Source: Aquincola tertiaricarbonis
Lineage (GTDB): Bacteria > Pseudomonadota > Gammaproteobacteria > Burkholderiales > Burkholderiaceae_C
NCBI RefSeq assembly: GCF_000969605.1
Contig: NZ_JZUE01000029.1
Span: forward strand, 1 to 62,512
Length of the DNA stretch: 62,512 nt
Reading direction: 5' to 3'
Shown here: positions 37,264 to 46,112 of the stretch, piece by piece
Position numbering within the stretch: the stretch's first letter is position 1
Layout of the letters: each line of letters starts with the position of its first letter
Notes under the pieces: generated by a model
Seen by the model: only the letters and a program-made list of their open reading frames with translations
What the model was told of the DNA's origin: nothing
The model's database searches: none
Translations under genes and position numbers: made by a program

Positions 37264-39431
37264 GGCCGCGATTTTGCGGCCTTCGCGGGGGCGGCCTTGG
37301 CCGGGTCGGACTGCTGCACCAGCGCCTGGCAGTTGTCCTCCTTGTCGCCGCTGCCCGGGTCCAGCAGCGGCAGCAGCGCGGCCAGCGGGCCGGCCACCGC
37401 GGCCAGCGCCGCGCCGGCGGCCACCCGCGCGGCGATCGGGCCGGGCGCCACGCCGACGTCGGGCGAGGAAAAGCTGCCGGTCAGCAGCAGGGGCGAGCGC
37501 AGGGTGGCGAAGCTGAAGTCCTTGGGCTTGGTCTCGCTGCGCAGGTCCAGCAGCTCGTTCTTCAGGTCGATGGTGCCGCTCAGGGTCACCGTGCTGTCGC
37601 GGGTGTCGAGCACCGCCACGCTGGGCGTGAGCACGCCCTGCTTCGCATCCATGGCCACCACCGCGCAGTTCAGCGGCAGGCTGGCATCCCCCTTGACGAA
37701 CACGCCCAGCGCCTGCGCCACGTCGATGCCCAGCGCTTCCACGATCAGGTGCGACAGCGTGCCGTTGCGCACCACGGCGCGGGCACTGCCGTCCAGCGTG
37801 CTCAGCAGCTGCGCGGTGCTGTTGCCCTGGCCGCGCAGCTTGATCTCGGCCTGCAGCTCGCCGGTGATGTAGGCGGTGACGGGCTCGTCGCCGCTGCGGG
37901 CGGCCTCGCGCTCCCGCTTGAGCTTGGTGGCGCTACTGCGGGCGTTGACGTCGGAGGTGTCCTTGCGCGCGCCCTTGAGCCAGCCGGCCAGGTCCACGCC
38001 GCGCAGGCGCAGGTCGGTGTCCCAGCGCGGCGGCTTGGCATTGCTGTCCAGCCCGGTGGAGCCCGTGACGCTGCCGCCGGCGGTGGTGGCCTGCAGCTCG
38101 GTGATGCGCAGCACGCCGCCGTCCAGCACGATGCGGCCGGCCAGCGGGCGCAGCGTTTCCACCGCGCTGGTGTTGAGGTTCAGCTCGTCCAGCGCCACGC
38201 GCACGTCGGCATCCATCGCCTTCAGCGAAGGCAGGTCGAAGCTGCGGTCGGGGATCACGCGCGGGCCGCCGTTGCGGGTGTTGGGCGGCGGCGTGGAAGG
38301 CTTGCCGTCGGCGCCGACCGCGGGGGCCAGGTCGGCCAGGTCCAGCCGCCTGCCGGCCAGCGTGCCGGTGAGCTTGGGCGTGCCGGGCTGCGGGTCGTAG
38401 GCGAATTCGCCACGCAGCGCGCTCTTGCCGATGGTGGCGCTGGCCACCGCCACATGCCACACCGGATCGGTATGCCGCAAGGTGCCGCGCAGGTTGAAGG
38501 GCGGCGTGGTGGGCAGGGTGACGTTCAGGGCCTCGCCCACCGCCCCGAGCGAGGGGCCGCTCAGGCGCACCTCGCCTTCGATGCCGCGTGCGCCCAGCGG
38601 GTCGTGCACCACGCCGTCATAGGCCAGGCGGGCGCGGCCGATCAGCGCCTCCACCTTGACCTGCAGCGGCGCGGGCTGGTCCTCGTCCAGCAGCGGCAGC
38701 ACCTGTGGCGAACGTGCTTCCACCTTGATGGGCATGCCACGGTAGGTGCCCTGCGCATCGGCCACCAGGCCGAAGTCGCCTTGCGCCGCGGCGTCGCCGG
38801 CCGGTGCCGAGGCCGCCGGCTGGCCGGCCCGCGGCGCGCTCTCGTTCATGCGCGCGTGCGCTTCCACCTTCACCTGGCTGACCGCGTCGTCCACATGGAT
38901 GGCGGCCTCGCGCAGGCGCACCCGCTCCACCTTGGGCGGATCGCGTTCGGTCTTGGGCTCGTTCGGGTCGGTCTTGAACTGCCAGCTCGCCTGGCCGTCC
39001 TTGGTGCGCAGCACATGGGCTTCCAGCCGGTCGGCCTGCAGCGCGACGATGCGCAGCGCCTCGCCCTTGCGGAAGGCATTGATGTCGCCCCAGCGCCAAC
39101 GCAGCAGCACCGACTGCGCATCCACCAGGAAGGGCGCCTGGCTGCCCGGCGCCGCGGCCACCCACAAGCTGCCGGCGCTGGCCTGCGGCGGGCGCAGCAG
39201 GTGCAGCCGGAAGGGTGCGCCCACGCGCACCGGCACGCCCAGGCTGTCGCTAGCATAACGCTCGATGGGGCCGCGCAGGTAGCGCCAGCCCAGGAGCTCC
39301 GACACCAGCACGAAGGCCAGCAGCACGGCCAGCACGATGCGGATCCAGCGCAGCACCGGATGGCGCTTGCGCCGGGCCCGCGCGGCATCTGCGGCCGGTG
39401 CGGAAGAGGAAGTCGGGGTGCTGGCAGCCAT
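37260..39431 (-). CDS. AsmA-family protein
   Basis: 723 residues. One N-terminal membrane helix (WIRIVLAVLLAFVLVSELLG) anchors a long periplasmic beta-rich body, as in the AsmA/TamB-like bridge proteins that shape the outer membrane and lipid transport. The AsmA_2 C-terminal hallmark VTLSGTIDLKNELLDLRSETKPKDFSF is visible, followed by GSFSSPDVGVAPG. The N-terminus has low-complexity Ala/Ser/Pro. The frame stays open far upstream, but the ATG at 39431 begins just before the membrane helix. CACAAT lies 7 bases before it, suggesting leaderless start. Confidence 0.86.
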   Translation of the reverse strand: MAASTPTSSSAPAADAARARRKRHPVLRWIRIVLAVLLAFVLVSELLGWRYLRGPIERYASDSLGVPVRVGAPFRLHLLRPPQASAGSLWVAAAPGSQAPFLVDAQSVLLRWRWGDINAFRKGEALRIVALQADRLEAHVLRTKDGQASWQFKTDPNEPKTERDPPKVERVRLREAAIHVDDAVSQVKVEAHARMNESAPRAGQPAASAPAGDAAAQGDFGLVADAQGTYRGMPIKVEARSPQVLPLLDEDQPAPLQVKVEALIGRARLAYDGVVHDPLGARGIEGEVRLSGPSLGAVGEALNVTLPTTPPFNLRGTLRHTDPVWHVAVASATIGKSALRGEFAYDPQPGTPKLTGTLAGRRLDLADLAPAVGADGKPSTPPPNTRNGGPRVIPDRSFDLPSLKAMDADVRVALDELNLNTSAVETLRPLAGRIVLDGGVLRITELQATTAGGSVTGSTGLDSNAKPPRWDTDLRLRGVDLAGWLKGARKDTSDVNARSSATKLKREREAARSGDEPVTAYITGELQAEIKLRGQGNSTAQLLSTLDGSARAVVRNGTLSHLIVEALGIDVAQALGVFVKGDASLPLNCAVVAMDAKQGVLTPSVAVLDTRDSTVTLSGTIDLKNELLDLRSETKPKDFSFATLRSPLLLTGSFSSPDVGVAPGPIAARVAAGAALAAVAGPLAALLPLLDPGSGDKEDNCQALVQQSDPAKAAPAKAAKSRP

Positions 39432-39524
39432 GCTTCCGATTGTGGGAAGCGGCGCCTGGCGGGTCGGTCGTACCGCGCCCACAAGCACCGTCGGACAGCA
39501 CCTACACTGCCCAGCCGCTGGCCC

Positions 39525-40268
39525 GTGCATCATGCGTGGTCCGGGTCCACCACCGTCGCGCGTCCCTTGTCCTCTCCTGCCCTGCCTGCCGCCACCGATG
39601 CGCCGCGCGATGCCGCGGGCGGCCTGCTGGCCGGCTGCGAACTGTGCGACGCGCTGAACCGCGTGCAGCCCGGCCAGCCCGCCACCTGCTGGCGCTGCGG
39701 CTCGCCGCTGCACACGCTGCACCACGGCGGCAGCGCCGAATCGGCGGCGCGGCTGTCGGGCGTGGTGGCGCTGCTGGTGGCCGCCTGGGTGTGCATCGTG
39801 GCCACGCACATCGAGCCGATGGTCTCGCTGGCGCTGCGCGGGCTGGAGAGCTCGGTCACGCTCAGCGGCGCCTCCCTGGTGCTGTGGCAGCAGGGCCGGC
39901 TGGCGCTGTCGACGGCGCTGTTCATCACCACCGTGGTGGCACCGGCCACCGAGATGGGCGCCATGCTGCTGGTGGCCGCGGCGCTGTGGTGGCGCGCCCG
40001 CACGGGCAGCCGGGCCGGCCCGCCGCCGCGCTGGCTGCCGCCGGTGCTTCACCTGTGGCAGGGCATGCGCGACTGGAACATGACCGAGATCCTGGTGCTG
40101 GGCATGGCGGTGGCGCTCGTCAAGCTGGGGCAGCTGGCCACGCTGATCGTCGGCCCCGGCCTGGTGGCGCTGATGGCCTTCCTGGCGCTGCGGCTGGCCG
40201 CGCTGCGCCTGCTGTCGCCGGTGGATGCGTGGGCCCTGCTGGACCCGCGCGAGGTGCCGGTGCGATGA
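39525..40268 (+). CDS. pqiA: PqiA-family membrane protein, first of a split pair
   Basis: 247 residues from the GTG at 39525. An N-terminal zinc-ribbon-like segment (CELCDALNRVQPGQPATCWRCG) is followed by about four membrane helices (VVALLVAAWVCIVATHIEPMV, ALFITTVVAPATEMGAML). The usual PqiA has two such halves in one chain of about 400 residues; here each half is its own gene. No in-frame ATG exists near the start. GTG 39525 or TTG 39567 are the options, so the start is uncertain. It overlaps the next gene by ATGA. Confidence 0.82.
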   Translation: MHHAWSGSTTVARPLSSPALPAATDAPRDAAGGLLAGCELCDALNRVQPGQPATCWRCGSPLHTLHHGGSAESAARLSGVVALLVAAWVCIVATHIEPMVSLALRGLESSVTLSGASLVLWQQGRLALSTALFITTVVAPATEMGAMLLVAAALWWRARTGSRAGPPPRWLPPVLHLWQGMRDWNMTEILVLGMAVALVKLGQLATLIVGPGLVALMAFLALRLAALRLLSPVDAWALLDPREVPVR

Positions 40269-40999
40269 GGCCCTGGCGCCGCCCTCCGCTGGCCCCGCAT
40301 GCGCAGCCGGCATCCGCTGCCGTGCCGGCCGCCGAAGGCCCCACGCTGGCGGCCTGCGGGCTGCGCCAGTGCCCGGCCTGCCAGCTGCTGCTGACCGCCG
40401 GCGACGGCCGCCCCGCACGCTGCCCGCGCTGCGAAGCCCAGCTGCGCGGCCCGCTGCGGCGCAGCGTGGCCACCACCACCGCCCTGTTGCTGGCCGCCGC
40501 GGTGCTGTACGTGCCGTCCAACACGCTGCCCATCATGGTCACGCGCTCGGCCGTGGGCGAGCGCGGCGACACCATCCTGTCGGGCATCGCCGCGCTGGCG
40601 CAGGCCGGCTCCTGGGTGCTGGCGGCCATCGTCTTCGTGGCCAGCGTGATGGTGCCGCTGCTCAAGCTCAGCGTGCTGAGCTACCTGGTGCTGGCGGTGC
40701 ACCTGGGCTGGCAGCGCGGCCGCACCCACCGCACCACGCTGTACCGGCTGATCGAGACGGTGGGCCGCTGGTCGATGCTGGACGTGTTCGTGGTGGGCAT
40801 GCTGGCCGCCCTGGTGCAGCTGGGCCCGGCCGCGCAGGTCTCGGCCGGGCCGGGCGTGGTGGCCTTCGGCACCGTGGTGTGGCTGACGATGTGGGCCACG
40901 CAGAGCTTCGATCCGCGGCTGCTGTGGCAGCCTCCCGCCGCCGCGGGCCTTCCCCCTTCCCCCGAACGAACCGAGGTCCGGCAGCCCGATGCAGCCTGA
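40265..40999 (+). CDS. PqiA-family membrane protein, second of the split pair
   Basis: 244 residues. A Cys4 ribbon (CPACQLLLTAGDGRPARCPRC) precedes membrane helices with the PqiA motif VLYVPSNTLPIMVTRS and VASVMVPLLKLSVLSYLVL. It works with the upstream half and PqiB in moving lipids between inner and outer membrane. It overlaps the previous gene by ATGA and the PqiB gene by 11 bases. Confidence 0.88.
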   Translation: MRPWRRPPLAPHAQPASAAVPAAEGPTLAACGLRQCPACQLLLTAGDGRPARCPRCEAQLRGPLRRSVATTTALLLAAAVLYVPSNTLPIMVTRSAVGERGDTILSGIAALAQAGSWVLAAIVFVASVMVPLLKLSVLSYLVLAVHLGWQRGRTHRTTLYRLIETVGRWSMLDVFVVGMLAALVQLGPAAQVSAGPGVVAFGTVVWLTMWATQSFDPRLLWQPPAAAGLPPSPERTEVRQPDAA

Positions 41000-42698
41000 T
41001 GAATCCCCCGACACGCCGGCCCGCCCGCCGGCCGCGCCGCTGCCCGCCAGCATCCCCGACGCGGTGCCCGCGCCGCGGCGCCGCTGGTCGATGGCGCAGG
41101 CCATCTGGCTGGTGCCGCTGGTGGCGGTGCTGGCCGTGGGCTGGCTGGCCGCCAGCGAATGGCTGCAGCGCGGCCCCAGCATCACCATCCGATTTGCCAC
41201 CGGCGAAGGCATCGAGGCCGGCAAGACCCGCATCAAGTACCGCAACGTGGACGTGGGCCAGGTCAGCGCGGTGCGGCTGGCGCCCGACTTGAAGGGCGTG
41301 CTGGTCACCGCCCAGATGGAGCGCAATGCCGCGCCGCTGCTGGTGGACGACACCCGCTTCTGGGTGGTGCGTGCGCGGGTGGCCGGCGGCGAGGTGTCGG
41401 GCCTGACCACGCTGCTGTCGGGTGCCTACATCGGGGTGGACGGCGGCAAGAGCGAAGAAACCCGCCGCAGCTTCACCGGCCTGGAAACGCAGCCGGTGGT
41501 GTCGGTGGACGAGGCCGGTAAGGAATTCGTGCTGCAGGCCAGCAGCCTGGGTTCGCTGGAGATCGGCTCGGCGGTGTACTTCCGCCGGGTGCGCGTGGGG
41601 CAGGTGCTGTCGGCCGACCTCTCGCCCGACGGCCAGGGCCTGCGGCTGCGGGTGTTCGTGCGGGCGCCCTACGACCGCTTCGTCAGCAGCAATGCGCGCT
41701 TCTGGCATGCCAGCGGGGTGGACGTGTCCTTCGACGCCAGCACCGGCCTGCGGCTGCGCACCGAATCGCTGCTGTCGGTGCTGGTGGGCGGCGTGGCCTT
41801 CGAGACGCCGGCCGAACTGGACGCCAGCACGCCGGCCGAGGCGGGCACCACCTTCAACCTGTTCGAAGGCCAGGCGGCGGCGCTGCGCCGCGGCGCGGCC
41901 CAGGTGCTGGAATACACCGCGGTGTTCACCGACAGCGTGCGCGGCCTGGCGGTGGGCGCGCCGGTGGAGTTCAAGGGCTTCGTGATCGGCGAGGTGGCCT
42001 CGCTGGGCATCCGCTTCGACCGCGAAGGCGGCGGCTTCGCCTTCCCGGTGAAGCTGCACATCTACCGCGACACCGCCGCCACCGTGGCCGCGCGCGAGGC
42101 CACCGCCCGCCGCACCGACGACGGCAACGGCGCGCGCTTCCCGATCGAGCGGCTGCTGTCGGGCCGCTCGGTGGACCGCGGCCTGCGTGCGCAGCTGCGC
42201 AGCGCCAACCTGCTGACCGGCCAGCGCTACGTGGCGATCGACTTCTTCCCCGAGCACCGCGGCGAGAAGGTGGCCGGCCTGAGCGAAGGCCAGCGCGAGA
42301 TTCCGACGGTGCAGGACGCCTTCGGCGAGCTGCAGGCGCAGGTGGCCCGCATCGCCAAGCGGCTGGAGGAAGTGCCGTTCGAGAAGCTGGCCGGCGACAT
42401 GAGCAAGGCGCTGGTGGGCATCGAAGGCGCAGCCCGCAGCGTGGAGACGACCATGGGCGGCCTGCAGGGCGAGGTGGTGCCCAGCGTGCGCCAGACGCTG
42501 GACGAGGTGCGCGGTGCGGTGAAGGACGTGCGCGGCCTGCTGGCCCAGGATGCACCGCTGCCGCAGGACGTTCGCGGCGCGATGCAGGACCTCTCCCGTG
42601 CGGCCGATGCCATCCGACAGCTGGCCGACACCCTGGAGCGCCAGCCCGAATCCCTGTTGCGCGGCAAGCGCGAGACTGAACTGGAGCCCGCCCGATGA
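40989..42698 (+). CDS. pqiB: PqiB, MCE-domain intermembrane lipid transport protein
   Basis: 569 residues. One membrane helix (AIWLVPLVAVLAVGWLAA) is followed by three MCE (MlaD) domains, opening at ITIRFATGEGIEAGKTRIKYR, VVSVDEAGKEFVLQASSLGSLEIGS, and VFTDSVRGLAVGAPVEFKGF. A long helical C-terminal region forms the tube needle. In E. coli PqiB makes a stacked hexameric tunnel from inner to outer membrane. The operon order pqiA-A'-B-C is as expected. Confidence 0.93.
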   Translation: MQPDESPDTPARPPAAPLPASIPDAVPAPRRRWSMAQAIWLVPLVAVLAVGWLAASEWLQRGPSITIRFATGEGIEAGKTRIKYRNVDVGQVSAVRLAPDLKGVLVTAQMERNAAPLLVDDTRFWVVRARVAGGEVSGLTTLLSGAYIGVDGGKSEETRRSFTGLETQPVVSVDEAGKEFVLQASSLGSLEIGSAVYFRRVRVGQVLSADLSPDGQGLRLRVFVRAPYDRFVSSNARFWHASGVDVSFDASTGLRLRTESLLSVLVGGVAFETPAELDASTPAEAGTTFNLFEGQAAALRRGAAQVLEYTAVFTDSVRGLAVGAPVEFKGFVIGEVASLGIRFDREGGGFAFPVKLHIYRDTAATVAAREATARRTDDGNGARFPIERLLSGRSVDRGLRAQLRSANLLTGQRYVAIDFFPEHRGEKVAGLSEGQREIPTVQDAFGELQAQVARIAKRLEEVPFEKLAGDMSKALVGIEGAARSVETTMGGLQGEVVPSVRQTLDEVRGAVKDVRGLLAQDAPLPQDVRGAMQDLSRAADAIRQLADTLERQPESLLRGKRETELEPAR

Positions 42699-43306
42699 AG
42701 CCGCTGCGCGCCACCCTCCTGTCGGCAGCCGTGCTGCTGTCCGCCTGCGCCAGCTCGCCGCCTCCCGCCTGGCACAGCCTGCTGCCGGAGGCGGCTTCGG
42801 CCGGTGCGGCCACCGACCTGCCGGCGGCCGCGGCCGGCCCCAGCATCAGCATCGGCCGCATCTCGGTGCCCGAGGCGGTCGACCGCTCGCCGCTGGTGGT
42901 GGCGCAGGGCAGCGGGCTGGCGGTGCTGGACGGGCAGCGCTGGGTCGAGCCGGTGAAGGCCCAGCTGCCGCGGGCGATGGCCCTGCTGCTGGCCGAACGC
43001 CTGCCCGGCGCCACCGTCACCGCCTGGCCGGCCGCTGGCGTGGCGCAGCCGGACTGGCGCCTCAGCGCCGACGTGCAGCGCTTCGACCTGGCTGGCACGC
43101 CCGCGCGCGCGCAGCTGCGCGTGGTGTGGACGCTGCGGGCCGCCGGCACCGAGGCCGCACCGCCGCCGCGGGTGTTCGACACCACGGTGGCAGCCGAAGG
43201 CGGCTCGGAGGCCGCCCTGGTGGCCGCCATGCGCACCGCCGTGGCCCGCTGGGCCGACGCGGTGGCCCAGGCGGCCGGCGGCACCGCCGCCGCGGCGGGG
43301 CGCTAG
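42695..43306 (+). CDS. pqiC: PqiC-like outer membrane lipoprotein
   Basis: 203 residues. Lipobox LLSAC (Cys18), then the ABC-type transport auxiliary fold: ISIGRISVPEAVDRSPLVVAQ, WVEPVKAQLPRAMALLLAERLP. It anchors PqiB to the outer membrane. It overlaps the pqiB stop by ATGA and ends four bases into the convergent Crp-family gene. Confidence 0.9.
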   Translation: MKPLRATLLSAAVLLSACASSPPPAWHSLLPEAASAGAATDLPAAAAGPSISIGRISVPEAVDRSPLVVAQGSGLAVLDGQRWVEPVKAQLPRAMALLLAERLPGATVTAWPAAGVAQPDWRLSADVQRFDLAGTPARAQLRVVWTLRAAGTEAAPPPRVFDTTVAAEGGSEAALVAAMRTAVARWADAVAQAAGGTAAAAGR

Positions 43307-44073
43307 ATCAGCGGCCGGCGCGGCACCGGCTGCTCGTAGTAGTCGGCCAGCCGGCCCAGCGCATGCACGTCGGGCAGGTACAGCCAGCCCTCGTCCACCG
43401 CGAACAGGCCCTGCCGGTAAAGGCGGCGCAGCGTCTTGTTGGTATGCACCAGCGACAGGCCCACCGCATCGGCGATGTGCTGCTGGTTGATCGGCCAGGG
43501 CACCCGCCCTTCGCGCGCCATGCCCAGCGACACCGCCCGCTTGTACAGGTGCAGCATCAGCGTGGCGATGCGCTCGGCCGCGCTGCGCCGGCCGACGGTC
43601 AGCAGGTTCTCGTCGACGAGGCTCTCCTCGTGCGCGGCCAACCAGGTGATGTCGTAGGCCAGCTTGGGAAAGCGGCTGTACAGCGTCCACAGCTTGTCGG
43701 CGTCGAAGCGGCACAGCTCCACGTCGGTGATGGCCTCCACCCCGTGCGGCGAGACCTCGTGGCTCTGGTCCTGCAGGCCGATCAGGTCGCCGGGCAGCAT
43801 GAAGTTGAGGATCTGCCGCCGCCCGTCGGACAGCGACTTGAAGCGGAAGGCCCAGCCCGAGAACAGCGTGCTCAGCGTGGCCGGCTGGCCCTGCCACACG
43901 ATGGGCTGGCCGGCCGCCACCGCCAGGTGCGATTCCTTGAAGCTCTGCAGGAAGGCCAGCTCGTCCGCGGTGTTGGGCTTGAAGGCGTCCATCCGCCGCA
44001 TGGGGCATGCCACGCAAGGCGGGCCGGGGTAGGTATGTCGCTGGAACTGCGGAATCAGCATGGTGGATGTCAT
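43303..44073 (-). CDS. Crp/Fnr-family transcriptional regulator
   Basis: 256 residues. A cyclic-nucleotide-binding-type beta-roll (QPIVWQGQPATLSTLFSGWAF, MLPGDLIGLQDQ) and long helix precede a winged helix (INQQHIADAVGLSLVHTNKTLRRLYRQG). An N-terminal CVAC pair is visible but not the four-Cys cluster of Fnr, so iron-sulfur sensing is unlikely. ATG 44073 is used; ATG 44061 is also possible. The start codon lies inside the dyad ATGTCA-TT-TGACAT (44067-44080). It is divergent from the BLUF gene. Confidence 0.86.
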   Translation of the reverse strand: MTSTMLIPQFQRHTYPGPPCVACPMRRMDAFKPNTADELAFLQSFKESHLAVAAGQPIVWQGQPATLSTLFSGWAFRFKSLSDGRRQILNFMLPGDLIGLQDQSHEVSPHGVEAITDVELCRFDADKLWTLYSRFPKLAYDITWLAAHEESLVDENLLTVGRRSAAERIATLMLHLYKRAVSLGMAREGRVPWPINQQHIADAVGLSLVHTNKTLRRLYRQGLFAVDEGWLYLPDVHALGRLADYYEQPVPRRPLI

Positions 44074-44080
44074 TTGACAT
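44067..44080. promoter_or_regulatory. 14-base dyad over the Crp-type gene start, candidate operator
   Basis: ATGTCA-TT-TGACAT has perfect six-base arms. It overlaps the start codon of the Crp/Fnr-type gene and lies 60 bases before the BLUF GTG. TGTCA/TGACA resembles half-sites of Crp/Fnr-class proteins, so self-regulation and control of the divergent BLUF gene are possible. Confidence 0.4.
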
Positions 44081-44139
44081 GGCGGCGGCCAGGTCCGGCG
44101 GTTAGCCTGCCGCTCCATCGAAGTGTGACAAGAGGCAGA

Positions 44140-44544
44140 GTGACCGCACCAACACTGTACGAAGTGCTCTACACCAGCGAACTGGAACCGGCGGTCGAGG
44201 TCTCGGCCATCGCCGGCATCGTCCGTCGCGCGCGGGTGTGGAACGCCGCCCACGGTATCACCGGCGTGCTCGTCTTCGACGGCGGCCGCTTCTGCCAGTA
44301 CCTGGAAGGCCCGGCCGCCGAAGTGCATGCGCTGGCCCTGCGCATCGCCGCCGATGCGCGCCACACCGGCTTCCGCCGCCTGCATGCGGCCACGCGCGTG
44401 GGCACGCGCCGGCTGGAAGGCCATCCGATGAGCTATGGCCTGGCCTACGAGGAAGCCGAGATCGACGCCGTGCTGCAGCTGGCCGGCGCGGCCGCCGCCG
44501 ACCGCCTGATGGACATGCTGCCGCGGCTGGAACTGGAGCCCTGA
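44140..44544 (+). CDS. BLUF-domain blue-light photoreceptor
   Basis: 134 residues, a stand-alone FAD-binding BLUF domain. The key flavin-site residues are visible: Tyr11 (LYTSE), Asn35 (WNAAHGITGVLVF) and Gln53 (GRFCQYLEGP). The MSYGLAY stretch near 100 supplies the loop usually carrying Met/Trp. No output domain is attached, so it must signal through a partner. It starts at GTG 44140 with AGAGGCAG upstream and is divergent from the Crp-type gene. Confidence 0.9.
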   Translation: MTAPTLYEVLYTSELEPAVEVSAIAGIVRRARVWNAAHGITGVLVFDGGRFCQYLEGPAAEVHALALRIAADARHTGFRRLHAATRVGTRRLEGHPMSYGLAYEEAEIDAVLQLAGAAAADRLMDMLPRLELEP

Positions 44545-44596
44545 GGCGTTACTCTCACCCGCGCTGCCGGCGCTGCTGCCGGCCCGGAGCGCGCGA

Positions 44597-45019
44597 ATGC
44601 CTGTTTTCCTGATCGCCTACCTGGGCGCCCTGCTCGGCCTGCTGGTGCTGGACGCCGTGTGGCTGGGCGTGGTGATGGGGCCGGTGTACACGGCCGCGCT
44701 GGGCGAGCTGCTGCTGCCCGAGCCCCGCTGGGGCGCGGCCGCGGTGTTCTACCTGGCCTATCCGGTGGGCATCGTGGTGTTTGCGGTGCTGCCGGCGTGG
44801 CGGGAAGCAGCCCCGCGGCGCGCGCTGGCGCTGGGCGCCTTGTACGGCGCGCTGGCCTATGCCACCTACGACCTCACCAACCTGGCCACGCTCAAGGGCT
44901 GGCCGCTGCACATCGTGGTGATCGACATCGCCTGGGGCGCGGTGCTCAGCGCCGCGGCGGCCGCCAGCGGCCTGTGGGCGCTGCGGCGCTTCTGCGGCCC
45001 GCGGCCGCTGCCCGCCTGA
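44597..45019 (+). CDS. DUF2177 family membrane protein
   Basis: 140 residues, four predicted membrane helices. The DUF2177 pattern is seen in LVLDAVWLGVVMGPVY, FYLAYPVGIVVFAVLPAW and ATYDLTNLATLKGWPL. Function unknown; in other bacteria such genes occur beside carotenoid and light-response genes, which would suit the BLUF neighbour. It begins 52 bases after the BLUF stop and converges with the next gene. Confidence 0.85.
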   Translation: MPVFLIAYLGALLGLLVLDAVWLGVVMGPVYTAALGELLLPEPRWGAAAVFYLAYPVGIVVFAVLPAWREAAPRRALALGALYGALAYATYDLTNLATLKGWPLHIVVIDIAWGAVLSAAAAASGLWALRRFCGPRPLPA

Positions 45020-45041
45020 AGCGCCGCGCCCCGGGCCGCCT

Positions 45042-45557
45042 TCAACCGACGGGCGTGCCCACCGGATCGGCGGCCTCGTCCTCCGGCGGCTGGCCGCGCG
45101 AACGCAGGCGCTTCCAGGTCTCGCGCGCGGCCTCGTGGGCGGCGCGGTACTGGGCGGCCAGCGCGGGGCCGTCGCCGCCTTGCAGCTGCGGCCACAGCTG
45201 GTCCCGCTGGTGCGCGGCCAGCTGCAGCGTGGCCTGCCGCAGCTGGTCCACCAGCTGGTCGCGCTGCGGGCCGCTCAGGTCGCTGGCGGCGGCGCGGGCG
45301 GCCAGCCATTCGCAGCTGGCCAGCGCGTCGCTGTCCTCCGGCCGGCGTTCGCCAGGCTGCGGCAGCGCCGGGAACAGCGCCTGCCGCACCGCCACCGAAT
45401 AGGCATGCATCTCCAGCGCCAGCTGCTCGGCGATGGCCTGGGCTTCGGCGGCGGCATCGGCCCGGCCGGCCACCACGCCATAGGTGTCCAGCAGCCGGGC
45501 CAGCCGCGCCTCGTCGGCGGCCACGCTGTCCAGCACGGGAGACATGGAGGCGGTCAC
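45042..45557 (-). CDS. Helical protein of unknown function
   Basis: 171 residues from GTG 45557 (ATG 45545, MSPVLDSVAADE, is the alternative). It is nearly all helix, with LEMHAYSVAVRQALFPALPQ and QLAAHQRDQLWPQLQGG. The spacing of His and Glu recalls hemerythrin-like helical bundles, but the diagnostic set is incomplete, so I do not name a family. The GTG directly follows the stop of the upstream Cys-rich gene (TGA-GTG), suggesting coupled translation. Confidence 0.7.
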   Translation of the reverse strand: MTASMSPVLDSVAADEARLARLLDTYGVVAGRADAAAEAQAIAEQLALEMHAYSVAVRQALFPALPQPGERRPEDSDALASCEWLAARAAASDLSGPQRDQLVDQLRQATLQLAAHQRDQLWPQLQGGDGPALAAQYRAAHEAARETWKRLRSRGQPPEDEAADPVGTPVG

Positions 45558-46112
45558 TCAGCTCTTGCCGAAACGCGCCTTGGCGCTGCCGATGCACTGC
45601 GACTTGGCATCGCCGGCCAGGGCGTCGCACTTCTCCGCGGCAGCCTCGTAGTTGGCCTCGCGCTTGTCGTCGGCGGCCTCGCGGCGGGCTTCGCCGCCGG
45701 CCCGCGCGGCCTTGGCATCGGCCTCGGCGCTGGTGCGCGCGGCCTTGGCTTCCTTCAGGCACACGTCCTTGTCGTTGCCGGCCTTGTCCTCGCAGCGTTC
45801 CTCGGCCACCTCGTAGGCGGCCTCGGCCTTCACCAGGGCCAGCTTCTCGGCGTCCTTGGCGCTGCCGGTGCGGCGGTATTCCAGCTCGGCCTTGGCCACC
45901 TTTTCCTTGGCCTCGGCCTCTTCCTCGCAGATGTCCTCGGCGTTGCCGGAGAGCGCGTCGCAGCGGGCTTTGTCGGCCTTGTAGTCCGCCTCGATGCGGT
46001 CCTTGGCGGCGCGGTACTCCGCCGCGGGAATCTTGTCGGCCGCGCTCACGCCGCCACACAGGGCCAGCACGCCGGCCATGCACACGCTCTTCAGCATCAA
46101 GGTCTTGTTCAT
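45558..46112 (-). CDS. Periplasmic protein with three CX10C modules
   Basis: 184 residues. A signal peptide is probably cleaved after residue 24-25 (GGVSA|ADK). The mature part is rich in Lys, Glu and Ala helix and has Cys pairs 51/62, 107/118 and 162/173, each with ten residues between. Two pairs start CDALSGN and CDALAGD. The pairs probably form disulfides in a helical hairpin repeat. No enzymatic motif is seen; similar proteins are sometimes mislabelled TolA-like. The ATG at 46112 has AAGGAGA. It is coupled to the helical gene downstream. Confidence 0.78.
   Translation of the reverse strand: MNKTLMLKSVCMAGVLALCGGVSAADKIPAAEYRAAKDRIEADYKADKARCDALSGNAEDICEEEAEAKEKVAKAELEYRRTGSAKDAEKLALVKAEAAYEVAEERCEDKAGNDKDVCLKEAKAARTSAEADAKAARAGGEARREAADDKREANYEAAAEKCDALAGDAKSQCIGSAKARFGKS

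Noticed and set aside
39532-39657. ATG at 39532 as start of the first PqiA half
   Set aside because: It is out of frame with the PqiA reading frame and stops after 41 codons.
43303-44073. Fnr-type oxygen sensor
   Set aside because: Only two N-terminal cysteines (CVAC) are visible rather than the four needed for the iron-sulfur cluster.
44067-44080. ATG at 44080 (minus) as start of the Crp-type gene
   Set aside because: Its frame differs from the regulator frame and does not continue the protein.
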